Shown here in pieces: positions 1 to 8,255 of a stretch of DNA of 64,000 nucleotides. The translations under genes and the position numbers were made by a program. The notes beneath the pieces are model-generated. The model was not told the DNA's origin. It worked only from the letters and a program-made list of their open reading frames with translations, and ran no database searches. Source of the DNA: JBEKYD01 sp052148435 (GTDB lineage: Bacteria > Acidobacteriota > Terriglobia > Bryobacterales > Bryobacteraceae); NCBI GenBank assembly GCA_052148435.1, contig JBKQIF010000024.1, positions 1 to 64,000 of the forward strand, in the 5' to 3' direction. Each line of letters starts with the position of its first letter. The first letter of the stretch is position 1.

Positions 1-1
1 C

Positions 2-79
2 CGGAACGAGACCGCGTGCGATTGCCAGCTCGAGAGCAGGGACGGCCGCTGGGAAGCGTTCCGCAAGTTAGAATTGTGA
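2..79 (+). CDS. DUF177 (YceD-like) protein, C-terminal fragment
   Basis: The window opens inside a gene that ends at TGA 77-79. The visible 25 residues contain Cys-Asp-Cys-Gln followed by GRWEAFRKL. A terminal Cys-x-Cys with a nearby W-x-x-[FL]-x-x-L is typical of the end of DUF177/YceD proteins, which in many bacteria lie immediately upstream of rpmF and plsX and are linked to 23S rRNA or ribosome accumulation. The gap to rpmF is 10 bases, so co-transcription is likely. The call rests on a short tail plus this well-known gene order. Confidence 0.6.
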   Translation, partial: RNETACDCQLESRDGRWEAFRKLEL

Positions 80-89
80 AGGAAGAGAA

Positions 90-272
90 ATGCCGAATCC
101 CAAACGCCGACACTCCCAGAGGCGGACCAGTAACCGCCGCGCGCACGATGCGCTAAAGGCCTCCGGCCTATCGGAATGTCCGAACTGCCACGAGCCCAAG
201 CTGCCGCACCGCGTGTGCCCTCATTGCGGGCAATACAAGGGCCGGGAAGTAGTCGAAGTCGAACAGGAGTAG
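90..272 (+). CDS. rpmF: 50S ribosomal protein L32
   Basis: A 60-residue basic protein starting MPNPKRRHSQRRTSNRRAH, the standard bacterial L32 opening. Four cysteines in two C-x2-C pairs (CPNC and CPHC) form the zinc ribbon of the Zn-binding L32 type. A purine-rich Shine-Dalgarno (GGAAGAGAA) precedes the ATG. It lies between the DUF177 tail and plsX, the common DUF177-rpmF-plsX order that links ribosome assembly to phospholipid synthesis. Confidence 0.97.
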   Translation: MPNPKRRHSQRRTSNRRAHDALKASGLSECPNCHEPKLPHRVCPHCGQYKGREVVEVEQE

Positions 273-284
273 CCCGTTTCCAAC

Positions 285-1292
285 ATGCTGACCATTGCCT
301 TGGATGCAATGGGCGGGGACCACGCCCCGGCAGTGGAAGTCGAGGGCGCGGTGCTGGCCGTCCGGCAGTTTGGCGTCAAGGTCATCCTGGTGGGCCTCGA
401 GGATCGGGTCCGGGCGGAGCTGCAGAAGTACGAAGACTACCGGGACCTGCCGATTGAAGTGGTGCATGCCAGCGAGCGCATCACCATGGACGACCCCACC
501 ACCGCCGTTCGCACCAAGCAGGACAGCTCTCTGCGGGTTGCCTCGCGGCTGGTGCGCGACGGGAAGGCGGAGGGATTGGTGTCGGCGGGCAACACCGGCG
601 CGGTGATGGCCACGGCCAAGATCGTGCAAGGCGTGGTGCCGGGCGTGACGCGGCCCGCGCTGGCGGGCGTATTTCCCACCGTGAAGGGCCCCGAGAACCC
701 GGTGGTGGTGCTGGATGTGGGCGCCAACGTGGATTGCTCGGCGCGTATGCTGGGCCAGTTCGCGGTGATGGGGGCGATTTATTCCCGCGTGGTGCTGCGG
801 CGGGACAAACCGCGCGTCGGCATCCTATCGATCGGCGAAGAGGCTCACAAGGGCAACGATCTGACGCGCGCCGCCAGCGAACTGATGAAGGAGTTGCAGA
901 TCGACTTCGTGGGCAACGTGGAAGGCGCGGATATCTACGGAGGCAACGTCGACGTGATCGTCTGCGACGGCTTCATCGGCAACGTGGCGCTGAAGGTGAG
1001 CGAGGGGCTGGTGACGATGGTCACGCAGATTTTGCGCGAGTCGCTCGAATCGAGCATTCAGACCAAGATCGGCGCCGCGCTGTCCAAACCGGCTTTTAAC
1101 CATCTCAAACGGAGGCTGGATTACTCGGAGACCGGCGGCGCGCCGCTGCTGGGTGTGCGGGGCGTGTGCATCATCTGCCACGGACGGTCCAATTCCAACG
1201 CCATCAAGAACGCGATTCGGGTGGCCGCGGAATTTTCCAGGGGCAAAGTGAACCAGCGCATCGAGGACGAGCTGGTGGTGGCGGCGAAGTAA
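285..1292 (+). CDS. plsX: Phosphate acyltransferase PlsX
   Basis: A 335-residue protein starting MLTIALDAMGGDHAP, the diagnostic PlsX N-terminus. PlsX makes acyl-phosphate from acyl-ACP and phosphate for PlsY in membrane phospholipid synthesis, and is a peripheral membrane enzyme. Further family landmarks are VSAGNTGA, LDVGANVDC and VCDGFIGNVALK. Its length fits the family (about 330-350). It begins 12 bases after rpmF, consistent with one operon. Unlike many genomes, no fabH/fabD follows; a dsbD-like gene comes next. Confidence 0.97.
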   Translation: MLTIALDAMGGDHAPAVEVEGAVLAVRQFGVKVILVGLEDRVRAELQKYEDYRDLPIEVVHASERITMDDPTTAVRTKQDSSLRVASRLVRDGKAEGLVSAGNTGAVMATAKIVQGVVPGVTRPALAGVFPTVKGPENPVVVLDVGANVDCSARMLGQFAVMGAIYSRVVLRRDKPRVGILSIGEEAHKGNDLTRAASELMKELQIDFVGNVEGADIYGGNVDVIVCDGFIGNVALKVSEGLVTMVTQILRESLESSIQTKIGAALSKPAFNHLKRRLDYSETGGAPLLGVRGVCIICHGRSNSNAIKNAIRVAAEFSRGKVNQRIEDELVVAAK

Positions 1293-1308
1293 AGTTTCTG
1301 GGGCGACT

Positions 1309-3582
1309 ATGAAGCAGTTGGCGGCGTATCTGCCAGGGCTGGCCTTTTTCCTCGCGGGCTTCCCCATCCCGGCTCAACCGGTGGCGCACGCGCACTGGGC
1401 GGTGGCGTTCGATCCTGCCACGGCCGCTCCGGGAGCGAAGGCGCTGGCGCGCATCACAGCGCGCATCGACCCGGGCTGGCATCTGTATTCGGCTTCCTCG
1501 GCGGCCGGTATTCCGGCCTCGTTCCAGCTCACCGGCCCGGTGGTCGAAAGCACTCGGCTTTTTCAAACTCAACCCAAGCGGGCCTTCGACGCTAACTTCA
1601 ATACGGAAGCCGAAACCTACGAAGGCGAAGCCGGCTTCGCGGTGGAAGCGATCGTGCGCAAAGACGCGCCCGCCGGCCCGGCGCAAATCTCGGTGAACGG
1701 CCGTTTTCAGACCTGCAGCGATACCCAGTGCGTGCCGGGGAAATGGTCGGACAACGCTACGCTGACGGTGGACCCCGGCGCCCCGGCGGCGATTCAGGTT
1801 CCCGCCGGCTATACCGAGGTAATCGCCAGGCCGGCCGCGGCGGCGCCGGCCGGGAGCCAGCCCCAAAGCCAGCCGGAGCAGGGCTTGGGCTTGTTCCTGC
1901 TGGCGGCTTTCGGTTTTGGCCTGGCCGCGATTTTTACGCCCTGCTGTTTCCCCATGATCCCCATCACCATGTCCTACTTCCTGAATCGCCCGGCCGGCGG
2001 GCGCCGCGACGGGGTGGCGCAAGCGGTGGTCTTTTGCCTGGGCATCGTGGTTCTGTTCAGCGGACTGGGATTGATTACCACGGCCGTTCTGGGCCCGGTG
2101 GGCGTCAAGCACCTGGGCTCCAGCCCTTGGGTGAACGGATTCATCGCGGCGTTGTTCATGGCGTTCGGCCTGAGCTTGCTGGGCGCGTTTGAAATCACCA
2201 TTCCCTCCGCCATCCTGACGCGTCTGAACGCTTCGGCGGGGCAAGGCGGATATGCCGGGGCGCTGCTAATGGGGCTTACGTTCTCGCTTTCTTCGTTCGC
2301 CTGCGTAGGGCCGTTCGTGGGGACGCTGCTGGCGGCCTCGGTGGGCGGCGGCGGGGTGCGTCCGCTGGCCGGCATGGCGGCGTTTGCGAGTGGCCTGGCG
2401 CTGCCGTTTTTCCTGCTGGCGCTGTTTCCGGGCTACCTGAAGCGGATGCCGCGCAGCGGCGGCTGGCTGGCGCGGGTGAAAGTGGTGATGGGGTTTCTGA
2501 TCCTGGCCGCCAGCCTGAAGTATCTGGCCAGCGTGGATCAGGCGCTCGGCTCGGGGTGGCTTACCCGCGAGCGTTTCCTGGCCGCCTGGATCGTGCTGTT
2601 CGCCATGGCCGGCCTCTACCTGCTGGGGTTCGTGCGCCTGGAAGGAACCAAGCCGGATGAGACGCTGGGCCTGGGGCGCCTGTTGACGGGCATGGCGCTG
2701 GTGATCTTCGCCATCAGCCTGGCGCCGGGCATGGCGGGCGGAAAGCTGGGCGAGTTGGATGCTTACGTCCCGGCGGGATCGGGCTCGCCGGGCGCGGCGG
2801 GTACCGGCCTGGAATGGATTACGGATGACTACGCTGGAGCTTTGGCACGCGCTCGCAGCCAAGGCAAGCTGCTGTTCATCGATTTCACCGGCATCGCCTG
2901 CACCAACTGCCACTGGATGCGCGCCAACATGCTTTCCCGCCCGGAAGTCGAAGCCGCGCTGGGGAACTTCGTGCTGGTGGAACTCTACACCGACCGTTCC
3001 GACGCCGTCTCCGAGCGAAACGAAAAGCTTCTGGAAGACAAGTTTCGCACCGCGGCGGAGCCTTTTTATGCCATCCTTGACGCCAACGAGCGCCCCATCG
3101 CCACTTTCGATCGCCTCACCCGCGACCCGGCCGAGTACCTGGCGTTCTTACGCCAGGGAATGGCAGCGCCAGGGCCCGCAGCCAACGCGGTTGATTTAGG
3201 CGTTCCACGCACGGCGCTCGACGGCGCCGCCATCGATACCGCCGGCAAAGTCGTGGTGCTCGATTTCTGGGCCACCTACTGCGAACCCTGCGTGCGCGAG
3301 ATTCCGGGATTGAACAAGCTCTACCACGAGCTGGGCCCGCGCGGTCTCGCCATCGTGGGTGTGGACATCGATCAAGAAGACGCTGAGCTGGTCAAGCCAT
3401 TCCTGGCCAAGCACCCGATGGAGTACCCGGTGGCGCTCGGCACTCCAGGCCTGGGAACCAGGTACGGGGTGGAGGGTTTTCCGGCGACGCTGATTTTCGA
3501 CCGGTCGGGGAAGCTGGCCAAACGCTTCGCTCAGTTTACGCCGGAAGCGGAGATGCGGAAGGCCATCGAGGGCCTGCTATAG
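1309..3582 (+). CDS. DsbD-type thiol:disulfide interchange protein with an extra TlpA-like domain
   Basis: 757 residues in four parts. A signal peptide (1-22) precedes a periplasmic DsbD-alpha-like domain (about 25-160) with the pair C136/C141. A multi-helix CcdA/DsbD membrane core follows (about 190-475), with cysteines in FTPCCFP (212-213) and FACVG (332). A thioredoxin-7-like domain has CTNC (531-534), and a second thioredoxin domain of TlpA/ResA type has CEPC (658-661). DsbD proteins pass electrons from cytoplasmic thioredoxin across the membrane to periplasmic thiols. Classical DsbD has one C-terminal thioredoxin domain, so the second is an addition that could act as a built-in acceptor. 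It starts 16 bases after plsX. Confidence 0.9.
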   Translation: MKQLAAYLPGLAFFLAGFPIPAQPVAHAHWAVAFDPATAAPGAKALARITARIDPGWHLYSASSAAGIPASFQLTGPVVESTRLFQTQPKRAFDANFNTEAETYEGEAGFAVEAIVRKDAPAGPAQISVNGRFQTCSDTQCVPGKWSDNATLTVDPGAPAAIQVPAGYTEVIARPAAAAPAGSQPQSQPEQGLGLFLLAAFGFGLAAIFTPCCFPMIPITMSYFLNRPAGGRRDGVAQAVVFCLGIVVLFSGLGLITTAVLGPVGVKHLGSSPWVNGFIAALFMAFGLSLLGAFEITIPSAILTRLNASAGQGGYAGALLMGLTFSLSSFACVGPFVGTLLAASVGGGGVRPLAGMAAFASGLALPFFLLALFPGYLKRMPRSGGWLARVKVVMGFLILAASLKYLASVDQALGSGWLTRERFLAAWIVLFAMAGLYLLGFVRLEGTKPDETLGLGRLLTGMALVIFAISLAPGMAGGKLGELDAYVPAGSGSPGAAGTGLEWITDDYAGALARARSQGKLLFIDFTGIACTNCHWMRANMLSRPEVEAALGNFVLVELYTDRSDAVSERNEKLLEDKFRTAAEPFYAILDANERPIATFDRLTRDPAEYLAFLRQGMAAPGPAANAVDLGVPRTALDGAAIDTAGKVVVLDFWATYCEPCVREIPGLNKLYHELGPRGLAIVGVDIDQEDAELVKPFLAKHPMEYPVALGTPGLGTRYGVEGFPATLIFDRSGKLAKRFAQFTPEAEMRKAIEGLL

Positions 3583-3627
3583 CGGTCTAAGGAACAGCGT
3601 AAGGCTTCTGCGCTTTCGGACGGCGGG

Positions 3628-3647
3628 CGTCGGCAAAAGTGCCGACG
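3628..3647. terminator. Hairpin downstream of the dsbD-like gene
   Basis: A perfect 8-bp stem (CGTCGGCA / TGCCGACG) with an AAAG loop sits 46 bases after the stop codon. No U-tract follows, so it may be a weak terminator or an mRNA-stabilising hairpin. Confidence 0.4.
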
Positions 3648-3815
3648 CGGCACCGAGAAGTGCGTGCGCCACGCCGACTTTACCCAAAAACATCCCCCGT
3701 CGATTTCCCGGTCACAACCTCCCCAAGAAAATCTGTTTAACCCCTGCAACCACTTACAAGCACTCGCGGTCAGCCGCGGCCTGTCCGCATCGTACCGTGC
3801 AATTGGGAGACAGCT

Positions 3816-3926
3816 ATGTTAGACGAACCAATCGTACCCGCGCCGGTCGCGGAGCTGAAGGAGCGGACGGGGCATGACTACGTGACCCAGCACGTCTGCG
3901 AGATCCGAATGGGTGAGGAGGCTTGA
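3816..3926 (+). CDS. Possible 36-residue peptide gene
   Basis: A short frame opens with ATG seven bases after GGGAGA, a usable Shine-Dalgarno, and encodes MLDEPIVPAPVAELKERTG followed by a tail ending RMGEEA. I recognise no family. The acidic, Pro-rich start and lack of hydrophobic stretches suggest a soluble peptide. A second tiny frame begins two bases after its stop. It could be a real peptide gene, a precursor peptide or a gene remnant; nothing nearby decides this. Confidence 0.25.
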   Translation: MLDEPIVPAPVAELKERTGHDYVTQHVCEIRMGEEA

Positions 3927-3928
3927 CT

Positions 3929-4003
3929 ATGGCATTCCCAATGGCTGGCGATCCGGCCGAAGCCTGGCTGCGCTACTGGCGCTGGTACGCGGATCAGGAC
4001 TGA
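3929..4003 (+). CDS. Possible 24-residue Trp-rich peptide gene
   Basis: The frame begins two bases after the stop of the preceding 36-codon frame and encodes MAFPMAGDPAEAWLRYWRWY plus four residues (ADQD). Three tryptophans and two tyrosines in the last third give an amphipathic aromatic segment. The spacing suggests translational coupling if both are genes. No homologue recognised; low confidence because frames this short occur by chance. Confidence 0.22.
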   Translation: MAFPMAGDPAEAWLRYWRWYADQD

Positions 4004-4044
4004 GATGTACGGGTGCGGTGCTTTCCCATTCCGCGGAGATCTCT

Positions 4045-4120
4045 AAACCGGTACTTAGTACCGGTTTCCTAACCAAGAATCAATAACTTGCGGGTCAAAA
4101 CCGGTACTCAGTACCGGTTT
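4045..4120. repeat. Two copies of a 23-bp near-perfect palindrome, 53 bp apart
   Basis: Both copies have arms AAACCGGTACT and AGTACCGGTTT around a single central base (T in copy 1 at 4045-4067, C in copy 2 at 4098-4120). Start-to-start spacing is 53 bp, about five helical turns. Two such sites on one face of the helix look like a protein-binding operator pair or a remnant of a mobile element. They lie 200-280 bp from the 3' end of the minus-strand gene at 4324-5862, so no obvious promoter is served. Confidence 0.6.
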
Positions 4121-4200
4121 GCGGCTCGGTTCGTGGCTCTCAAGCCGACGTTCTTTTCCTTCTTAGCGCCGCAACGACTTTTTCGTGGAGCGGACTCTCA

Positions 4201-4310
4201 GTCCAATGTCACCCAGTTTTCCGCAACGGTGGGATTCTGCATAAATGGTGGGGCGGACCCCCACCATTTGTGCCGATGTTCGACAGTGCGAAAACTGAGC
4301 AGCATTGGAC
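4201..4310. repeat. 110-bp nested inverted-repeat element
   Basis: Outer arms GTCCAATG (4201-4208) and CATTGGAC (4303-4310) enclose a second pair, CAGTTTT (4214-4220) with AAAACTG (4291-4297), and an inner 11-bp stem, AAATGGTGGGG (4243-4253) with CCCCACCATTT (4259-4269), around a CGGAC loop. The whole could fold into one long hairpin. It resembles a MITE-like or REP/BIME-like intergenic element and ends 14 bases from the stop of the next minus-strand gene, where it may also act as a 3' structure. Confidence 0.5.
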
Positions 4311-4323
4311 TCTCAGCCTGCCG

Positions 4324-5862
4324 CTACTTCGGGTTCTTGGGGTCGCCGAAGGTGACAGTGGATTCGCCGGAGTACTTGTGGTAATTGCGGAAGTCGATCA
4401 CGTTGCGGCTGCACAGCGGGGTACCGCGCTCGCAGCTCAGAGTTTCCGAATGCACCGGCAGCAGGTACTGCTGCGCGTCGCCCAGGCGGACATATTCGTA
4501 GTCGGTGGCGGATTCCACGTGATCGGTGGGGAAAGTGGTAGGGAAACCGAAGGCTTCCATTTCGATGCGCAGCACGCGCGCGGTCTGAGGATCGATCCAG
4601 ACCGAGCCGCGAAAGGCTGGCGAGTATTCCTGCGACGCCATTTTCACGTCCCAGCGGGAGTGCTGGTGGTCGACGGTGAAATCGTACACCCTGGAGCCGA
4701 TGCCGCTCGATCGCGACATGTGGCTATAGCGGAAATCGGCGGCGGTAGCGGGAGAAAACAGGTTGAGCAGCATGGTGCCGAACTCGCCCGTTGACCAGGC
4801 GCCGTCCATTTGCTCCATTGTCTTATTCACCGCGCGTCCATTCACCATCAGATTGCGATAGTCTTCCTTGCCGTTTTCGTACACCACGTTGGTCTGGATG
4901 CGGTCGACGGCCTGCCAGTTGGCCGGCTTGCTGTCGCTTTGATAGCGGTTAATCAGTTCCAGGCAAACGTAATTGGGCAGGTTCTGGGTGAAATCGAACG
5001 CCGCATCGGTGGCCTTGCGGATCAGATCGTCGCCGTTGGGCCGGGAGACGGAGAGATCGTCGTCGCTGTTGGGAATCGAATCCATGGATTGCGGCCGCGC
5101 GGGAGGAAGCCGATTGCCGGCGGTTTCCACGGGCGCGGCGGGAGTTTGCGGCGTCTGGGGCGTCTGTGAATTGGGAACGGGAGCCGGCTGAACGTCGGAG
5201 GCGTGCTCACGGTTGGCATCGGCGACCTTGCCACGCTGCAAGGTGGGCGGCCCGGGATCGTCGGCATCGGGCTTGGCGGGCGGCGGGGCAACGGCGGTGG
5301 CGCGATCCTGCTGGGGCGCGTCTTTCCAGGTGTCGACGGCGCCGCTATCGTTCTTCTTACCGGCATCGGTGGAGGTGGTGGTAGATCCCGCGGCGGCCTT
5401 TTCCCAATAGACGTTGGCCGCCGTCATGGTGCCATCCATCTCTCCCGGCCCTTCCACGGAAAGCTGGTCGCCGGCCTGGAACTGGGGGTTCTTGATTTCG
5501 TCGCCGGCTTTGAAAAACTTGGTCTTATCCGTGCGCCGGAACACAATTACGCGGTCGTCTTCGAGTGACAGCACGATCGTTTTGGCGTCCATTTGCTGTT
5601 TCAGTTTGCCGCGGAAGTTGGGCATGGGCTGGCCTTTGGTGGAATCCGGCTGCTTTTTGCCGCGGGGGATTGGAATTCCAGTGCCGCCCGGATATCCGCC
5701 GCCCGGGTAACCGCCCGGATACCCGCCTGGGTAGCCATAGGGAGGGTAAGCCTGCGCGGCGGCGAGGCCAGCCGCGAGAAGCGCGAGCGACAGCAGCCTT
5801 GCGCGGGGGAATCCGCCGGCCAGGCCGACACTACGGGCAGGCTCAGTGTGACACATCGTCAC
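4324..5862 (-). CDS. Secreted protein with Gly-Tyr-Pro repeats, function unknown
   Basis: 512 residues. The N-terminus has a hydrophobic stretch (LLSLALLAAGLAAAQA) that looks like a signal peptide, followed by a YPGG repeat (residues about 40-58) and a long Pro/Gln/Thr-rich, low-complexity middle. The last 230 residues look folded; they contain VWIDPQTARVLRIEMEA, a phrase common in acidobacterial exported proteins related to outer-membrane lipoprotein-sorting (LolA-like) folds, and a final section with two cysteines (ERGTPLCSRN). The RVIVFRRTDKTKFFKAGDEI segment suggests a small OB/SH3-like barrel near residue 110. No operon partners; the divergent neighbour is a receiver-HATPase gene. No function can be assigned. 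Confidence 0.7.
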   Translation of the reverse strand: MTMCHTEPARSVGLAGGFPRARLLSLALLAAGLAAAQAYPPYGYPGGYPGGYPGGGYPGGTGIPIPRGKKQPDSTKGQPMPNFRGKLKQQMDAKTIVLSLEDDRVIVFRRTDKTKFFKAGDEIKNPQFQAGDQLSVEGPGEMDGTMTAANVYWEKAAAGSTTTSTDAGKKNDSGAVDTWKDAPQQDRATAVAPPPAKPDADDPGPPTLQRGKVADANREHASDVQPAPVPNSQTPQTPQTPAAPVETAGNRLPPARPQSMDSIPNSDDDLSVSRPNGDDLIRKATDAAFDFTQNLPNYVCLELINRYQSDSKPANWQAVDRIQTNVVYENGKEDYRNLMVNGRAVNKTMEQMDGAWSTGEFGTMLLNLFSPATAADFRYSHMSRSSGIGSRVYDFTVDHQHSRWDVKMASQEYSPAFRGSVWIDPQTARVLRIEMEAFGFPTTFPTDHVESATDYEYVRLGDAQQYLLPVHSETLSCERGTPLCSRNVIDFRNYHKYSGESTVTFGDPKNPK

Positions 5863-5951
5863 ATGAGATGCACGGCGAAGTCCAAAGGTTACGCGGCAAC
5901 GGTCACCCCACGCCCGGCCGCACCTCGGCTAGAGTAAGGGTGAGGGAAAAT

Positions 5952-6791
5952 TTGCCGCCACGCCTTCTGTTGGTTTTGGATGCCGATCCGGCGGTTCACC
6001 AGGCGCTGGAAGGACTTTTGCGCCGCGAAGACCGCGCCATTGAAGACGCCTACGATTCGGCCCAGGCCATGGATTTGCTGCGCCGGCTGCCCTGCGAAGT
6101 GGTGGTGGCGGGAGCGGAGCCCAACGGCGGCGGGGATGGCCGGGCGCTGTTGCGGCAGGTTCGGACGCTGCGGCCGGAAGCGCGCGTGATTCTGACCGGC
6201 GACGCCGACCCGGCGCGCGCCCTGGCCGCCATCCGGGGCCGGGCATATTGTTACTTTCACAAGCCTTTTCCACCAGGCCTGATAGCGGACATGGTGCAGC
6301 AGGCACTCAATGCTTCCGCCTGGCGCGACGACTTGCGGGTGATTTCCGCCCGGCCGGAGTGGTGCACGCTGGACGTCCGCTCGAAGCTCGAAGCCGCCGA
6401 GCGGGCCACCCAACTGGTACGAGAAATGACCGCCGACGTGCCCGCCGGGGTGCGCGAGGACATCGCCAGCGCTTTCCGGGAATTGCTGATCAACGGCATC
6501 GAGCACGGCGCCCTATCGGACCCCCACAAACGGGTGCGGGCTTCGCTGATCCGCACGGCGCGCTCGGTGGTGGTGGAGATCGAGGACCCCGGCCGGGGTT
6601 TTTCGCTGGAGCATCTGTCCCACGCCGCCATCACAAACCCGGAGGATTCGCCCATCCGACACGTGGAAGTGCGCGCCAAACAAGGCAACCGCCCCGGTGG
6701 TTTCGGCATCCTGATGGCGCGCAACATGGTGGATGAACTGGTTTATAACGAGAAACGTAACGCGGTATTGTTCGTGAAGTACTTGAAGTAA
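5952..6791 (+). CDS. Receiver domain fused to an anti-sigma-type HATPase
   Basis: About 279 residues. Residues 1-120 resemble a response-regulator receiver: a DAD acidic start, VILTGDADPARAL, and the conserved Lys near the end (FHKPFPP). The middle links to a HATPase_c_2 (RsbW/SpoIIAB-like) domain with N-box FRELLINGIEHGAL, G1 box IEDPGRGFS and a G2-like GGFGILMARNMVD. Such proteins link phospho-signals to serine kinase or anti-sigma switching. The start is uncertain: TTG 5952 has a good GAGGG 5 bases upstream, GTG 5940 does not; a longer frame reaches 5565 but would overlap the divergent gene. The usual phospho-acceptor Asp is not obvious, as the expected site reads VVVAGAEPN, so the receiver may be degenerate. 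Confidence 0.75.
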   Translation: MPPRLLLVLDADPAVHQALEGLLRREDRAIEDAYDSAQAMDLLRRLPCEVVVAGAEPNGGGDGRALLRQVRTLRPEARVILTGDADPARALAAIRGRAYCYFHKPFPPGLIADMVQQALNASAWRDDLRVISARPEWCTLDVRSKLEAAERATQLVREMTADVPAGVREDIASAFRELLINGIEHGALSDPHKRVRASLIRTARSVVVEIEDPGRGFSLEHLSHAAITNPEDSPIRHVEVRAKQGNRPGGFGILMARNMVDELVYNEKRNAVLFVKYLK

Positions 6792-6861
6792 GAGCCATGG
6801 TCGCTCCGCCGCCAGGATACAACGGCGGGCCCATTATAAGGAGTCCTGGAAGGTGGCGACG

Positions 6862-8238
6862 CTACCCGACGCCGCGGATGGCTTCAGCGGCGGCCTTGCC
6901 CATCCTGATGCAATCGGGGATACCGATGCCCTGATAGGCGTTGCCGGCCAGGTAGAGGCCGGGGATGGCGGCGGCGCGGGCTTCGATTTCGGCTAAGCGG
7001 GCGGCGTGGCCGACGGTGTATTGGGCCATGGAACGGGGCCAGCGGAAGATGCGATGAAAACGGGGCTGGGCGGCGACGCCGGCGATGTCGCGCAGTTCCT
7101 CGCGGACGGTGGCGAGCACGTCTTCATCGCTCTGGTCGAGGATGGCGGGGTCTTGCCAGCCGCCCAGAAAGCAGCGCGCCACCACCTTGGTTGCGGGAGC
7201 GCGGTTTGGGAACTTGGTGCCCACCCAGGTGCAAGCCACCAGGCGCCGGCGCTCGACCCTGGGGACGAGGAAGCCGAAGCCATCGGGCAGGCGGCCGGCG
7301 AAATCGGCGGCGTCGAAACCGAGGGCCACGGTCATGGACGAGCTGTAGGGGACGGCGCCGAGGAGCTCGGCCAGGCGGCCATCGACGGGCGGCAGGTACC
7401 GGGCGGCGCTATGCGCTTCGGTGGCGACGACGAGGCGATCGGCATCGAGCCAATCGCCATCCAGGCGCAGGCGGAAACCGGCGGCGCCGCGCTCCACGGC
7501 TTCCACCCGCGCGCGGCAAACATCGGCGCGGCCGGCGATGGCGGCGGCAACGGCGTCGGTCATTTGCTGCAGGCCGCCCTTGAGGGTTTGGAACAGAGGG
7601 GCGGCGGCGGCATGGGCGCGTGCGGATTTGGCGCGCTCGGCCAGCACGCCGCGGGTGAGGCTGCCGTAGCGCTCGGAGAGTTCGACGAAACGGCCCAGGA
7701 CGCTGCTTACGCTGAGCTCGGCGGGATCGCCGCCGTAGACGCCGGAGAGCAACGGTTCGGCCAGATAATCCACCGCTTCGCGGCCGTAGCGCTCCAGGAT
7801 GAATTCGGAGACGGATTGATCGGCGGCCCTGGGCTTGGGTGCGCGAAACAGCTCCAGGCCCATGCGCAGCTTGGTGCCGAGACCGACCAGCGGGCTGGCG
7901 AGCATGGGCAGGATTCGGGTGGGGACCATCATCATGAGGCCGTCGGGCAGCGGCACCAGGCGGCCACGGCGGCGGACGTAAGTGCGGCGCAGGTGATCGT
8001 TGGAGCCGATGACTTCGGGCTCCAGGCCCAGCTCGCGGATGAGCTCCAGGGCGGCGGGTTTGGCGGAGAGGAAGCTATCCGGACCGGCTTCTACGGTGCA
8101 GCCGTCCACGCGTTCGGTTTGGATGACGCCGCCCAGGCGGGGCCGCGATTCGACGATGGTGGAGGCGACGGCGTTGCGGGCCAGGTAGTAGGCGGCGGAG
8201 AGCCCGGAGATGCCGCCGCCGACGATGGCTACGCGCAT
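6862..8238 (-). CDS. hemG: Protoporphyrinogen/coproporphyrinogen oxidase, HemG/HemY type
   Basis: 458 residues beginning MRVAIVGGGISGLSAAYYLA, the FAD-binding GxGxxG fold, followed by the dinucleotide-binding acidic residue (VESRPRLGGVI) and TVEAGPDSF, hallmarks of the oxygen-dependent PPOX family. The C-terminus GLYLAGNAYQGIGIPDCI is the second FAD motif. It oxidises protoporphyrinogen IX (or coproporphyrinogen III in the Gram-positive-type pathway) late in haem synthesis. hemE lies upstream in the same direction across a repeat-filled 208-bp gap. Whether it uses the protoporphyrin or the coproporphyrin route cannot be told from sequence alone. Confidence 0.93.
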   Translation of the reverse strand: MRVAIVGGGISGLSAAYYLARNAVASTIVESRPRLGGVIQTERVDGCTVEAGPDSFLSAKPAALELIRELGLEPEVIGSNDHLRRTYVRRRGRLVPLPDGLMMMVPTRILPMLASPLVGLGTKLRMGLELFRAPKPRAADQSVSEFILERYGREAVDYLAEPLLSGVYGGDPAELSVSSVLGRFVELSERYGSLTRGVLAERAKSARAHAAAAPLFQTLKGGLQQMTDAVAAAIAGRADVCRARVEAVERGAAGFRLRLDGDWLDADRLVVATEAHSAARYLPPVDGRLAELLGAVPYSSSMTVALGFDAADFAGRLPDGFGFLVPRVERRRLVACTWVGTKFPNRAPATKVVARCFLGGWQDPAILDQSDEDVLATVREELRDIAGVAAQPRFHRIFRWPRSMAQYTVGHAARLAEIEARAAAIPGLYLAGNAYQGIGIPDCIRMGKAAAEAIRGVG

Positions 8239-8255
8239 GGGGCGGAATCCAGGGC

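Noticed and set aside
4088..4384. 98-codon plus-strand frame
   Set aside because: It runs through the palindrome copy and nested hairpin and has no recognisable product.
5565..5939. N-terminal extension of the receiver-HATPase frame
   Set aside because: It runs opposite to the secreted GYP-repeat gene and has low-complexity reverse-frame composition.
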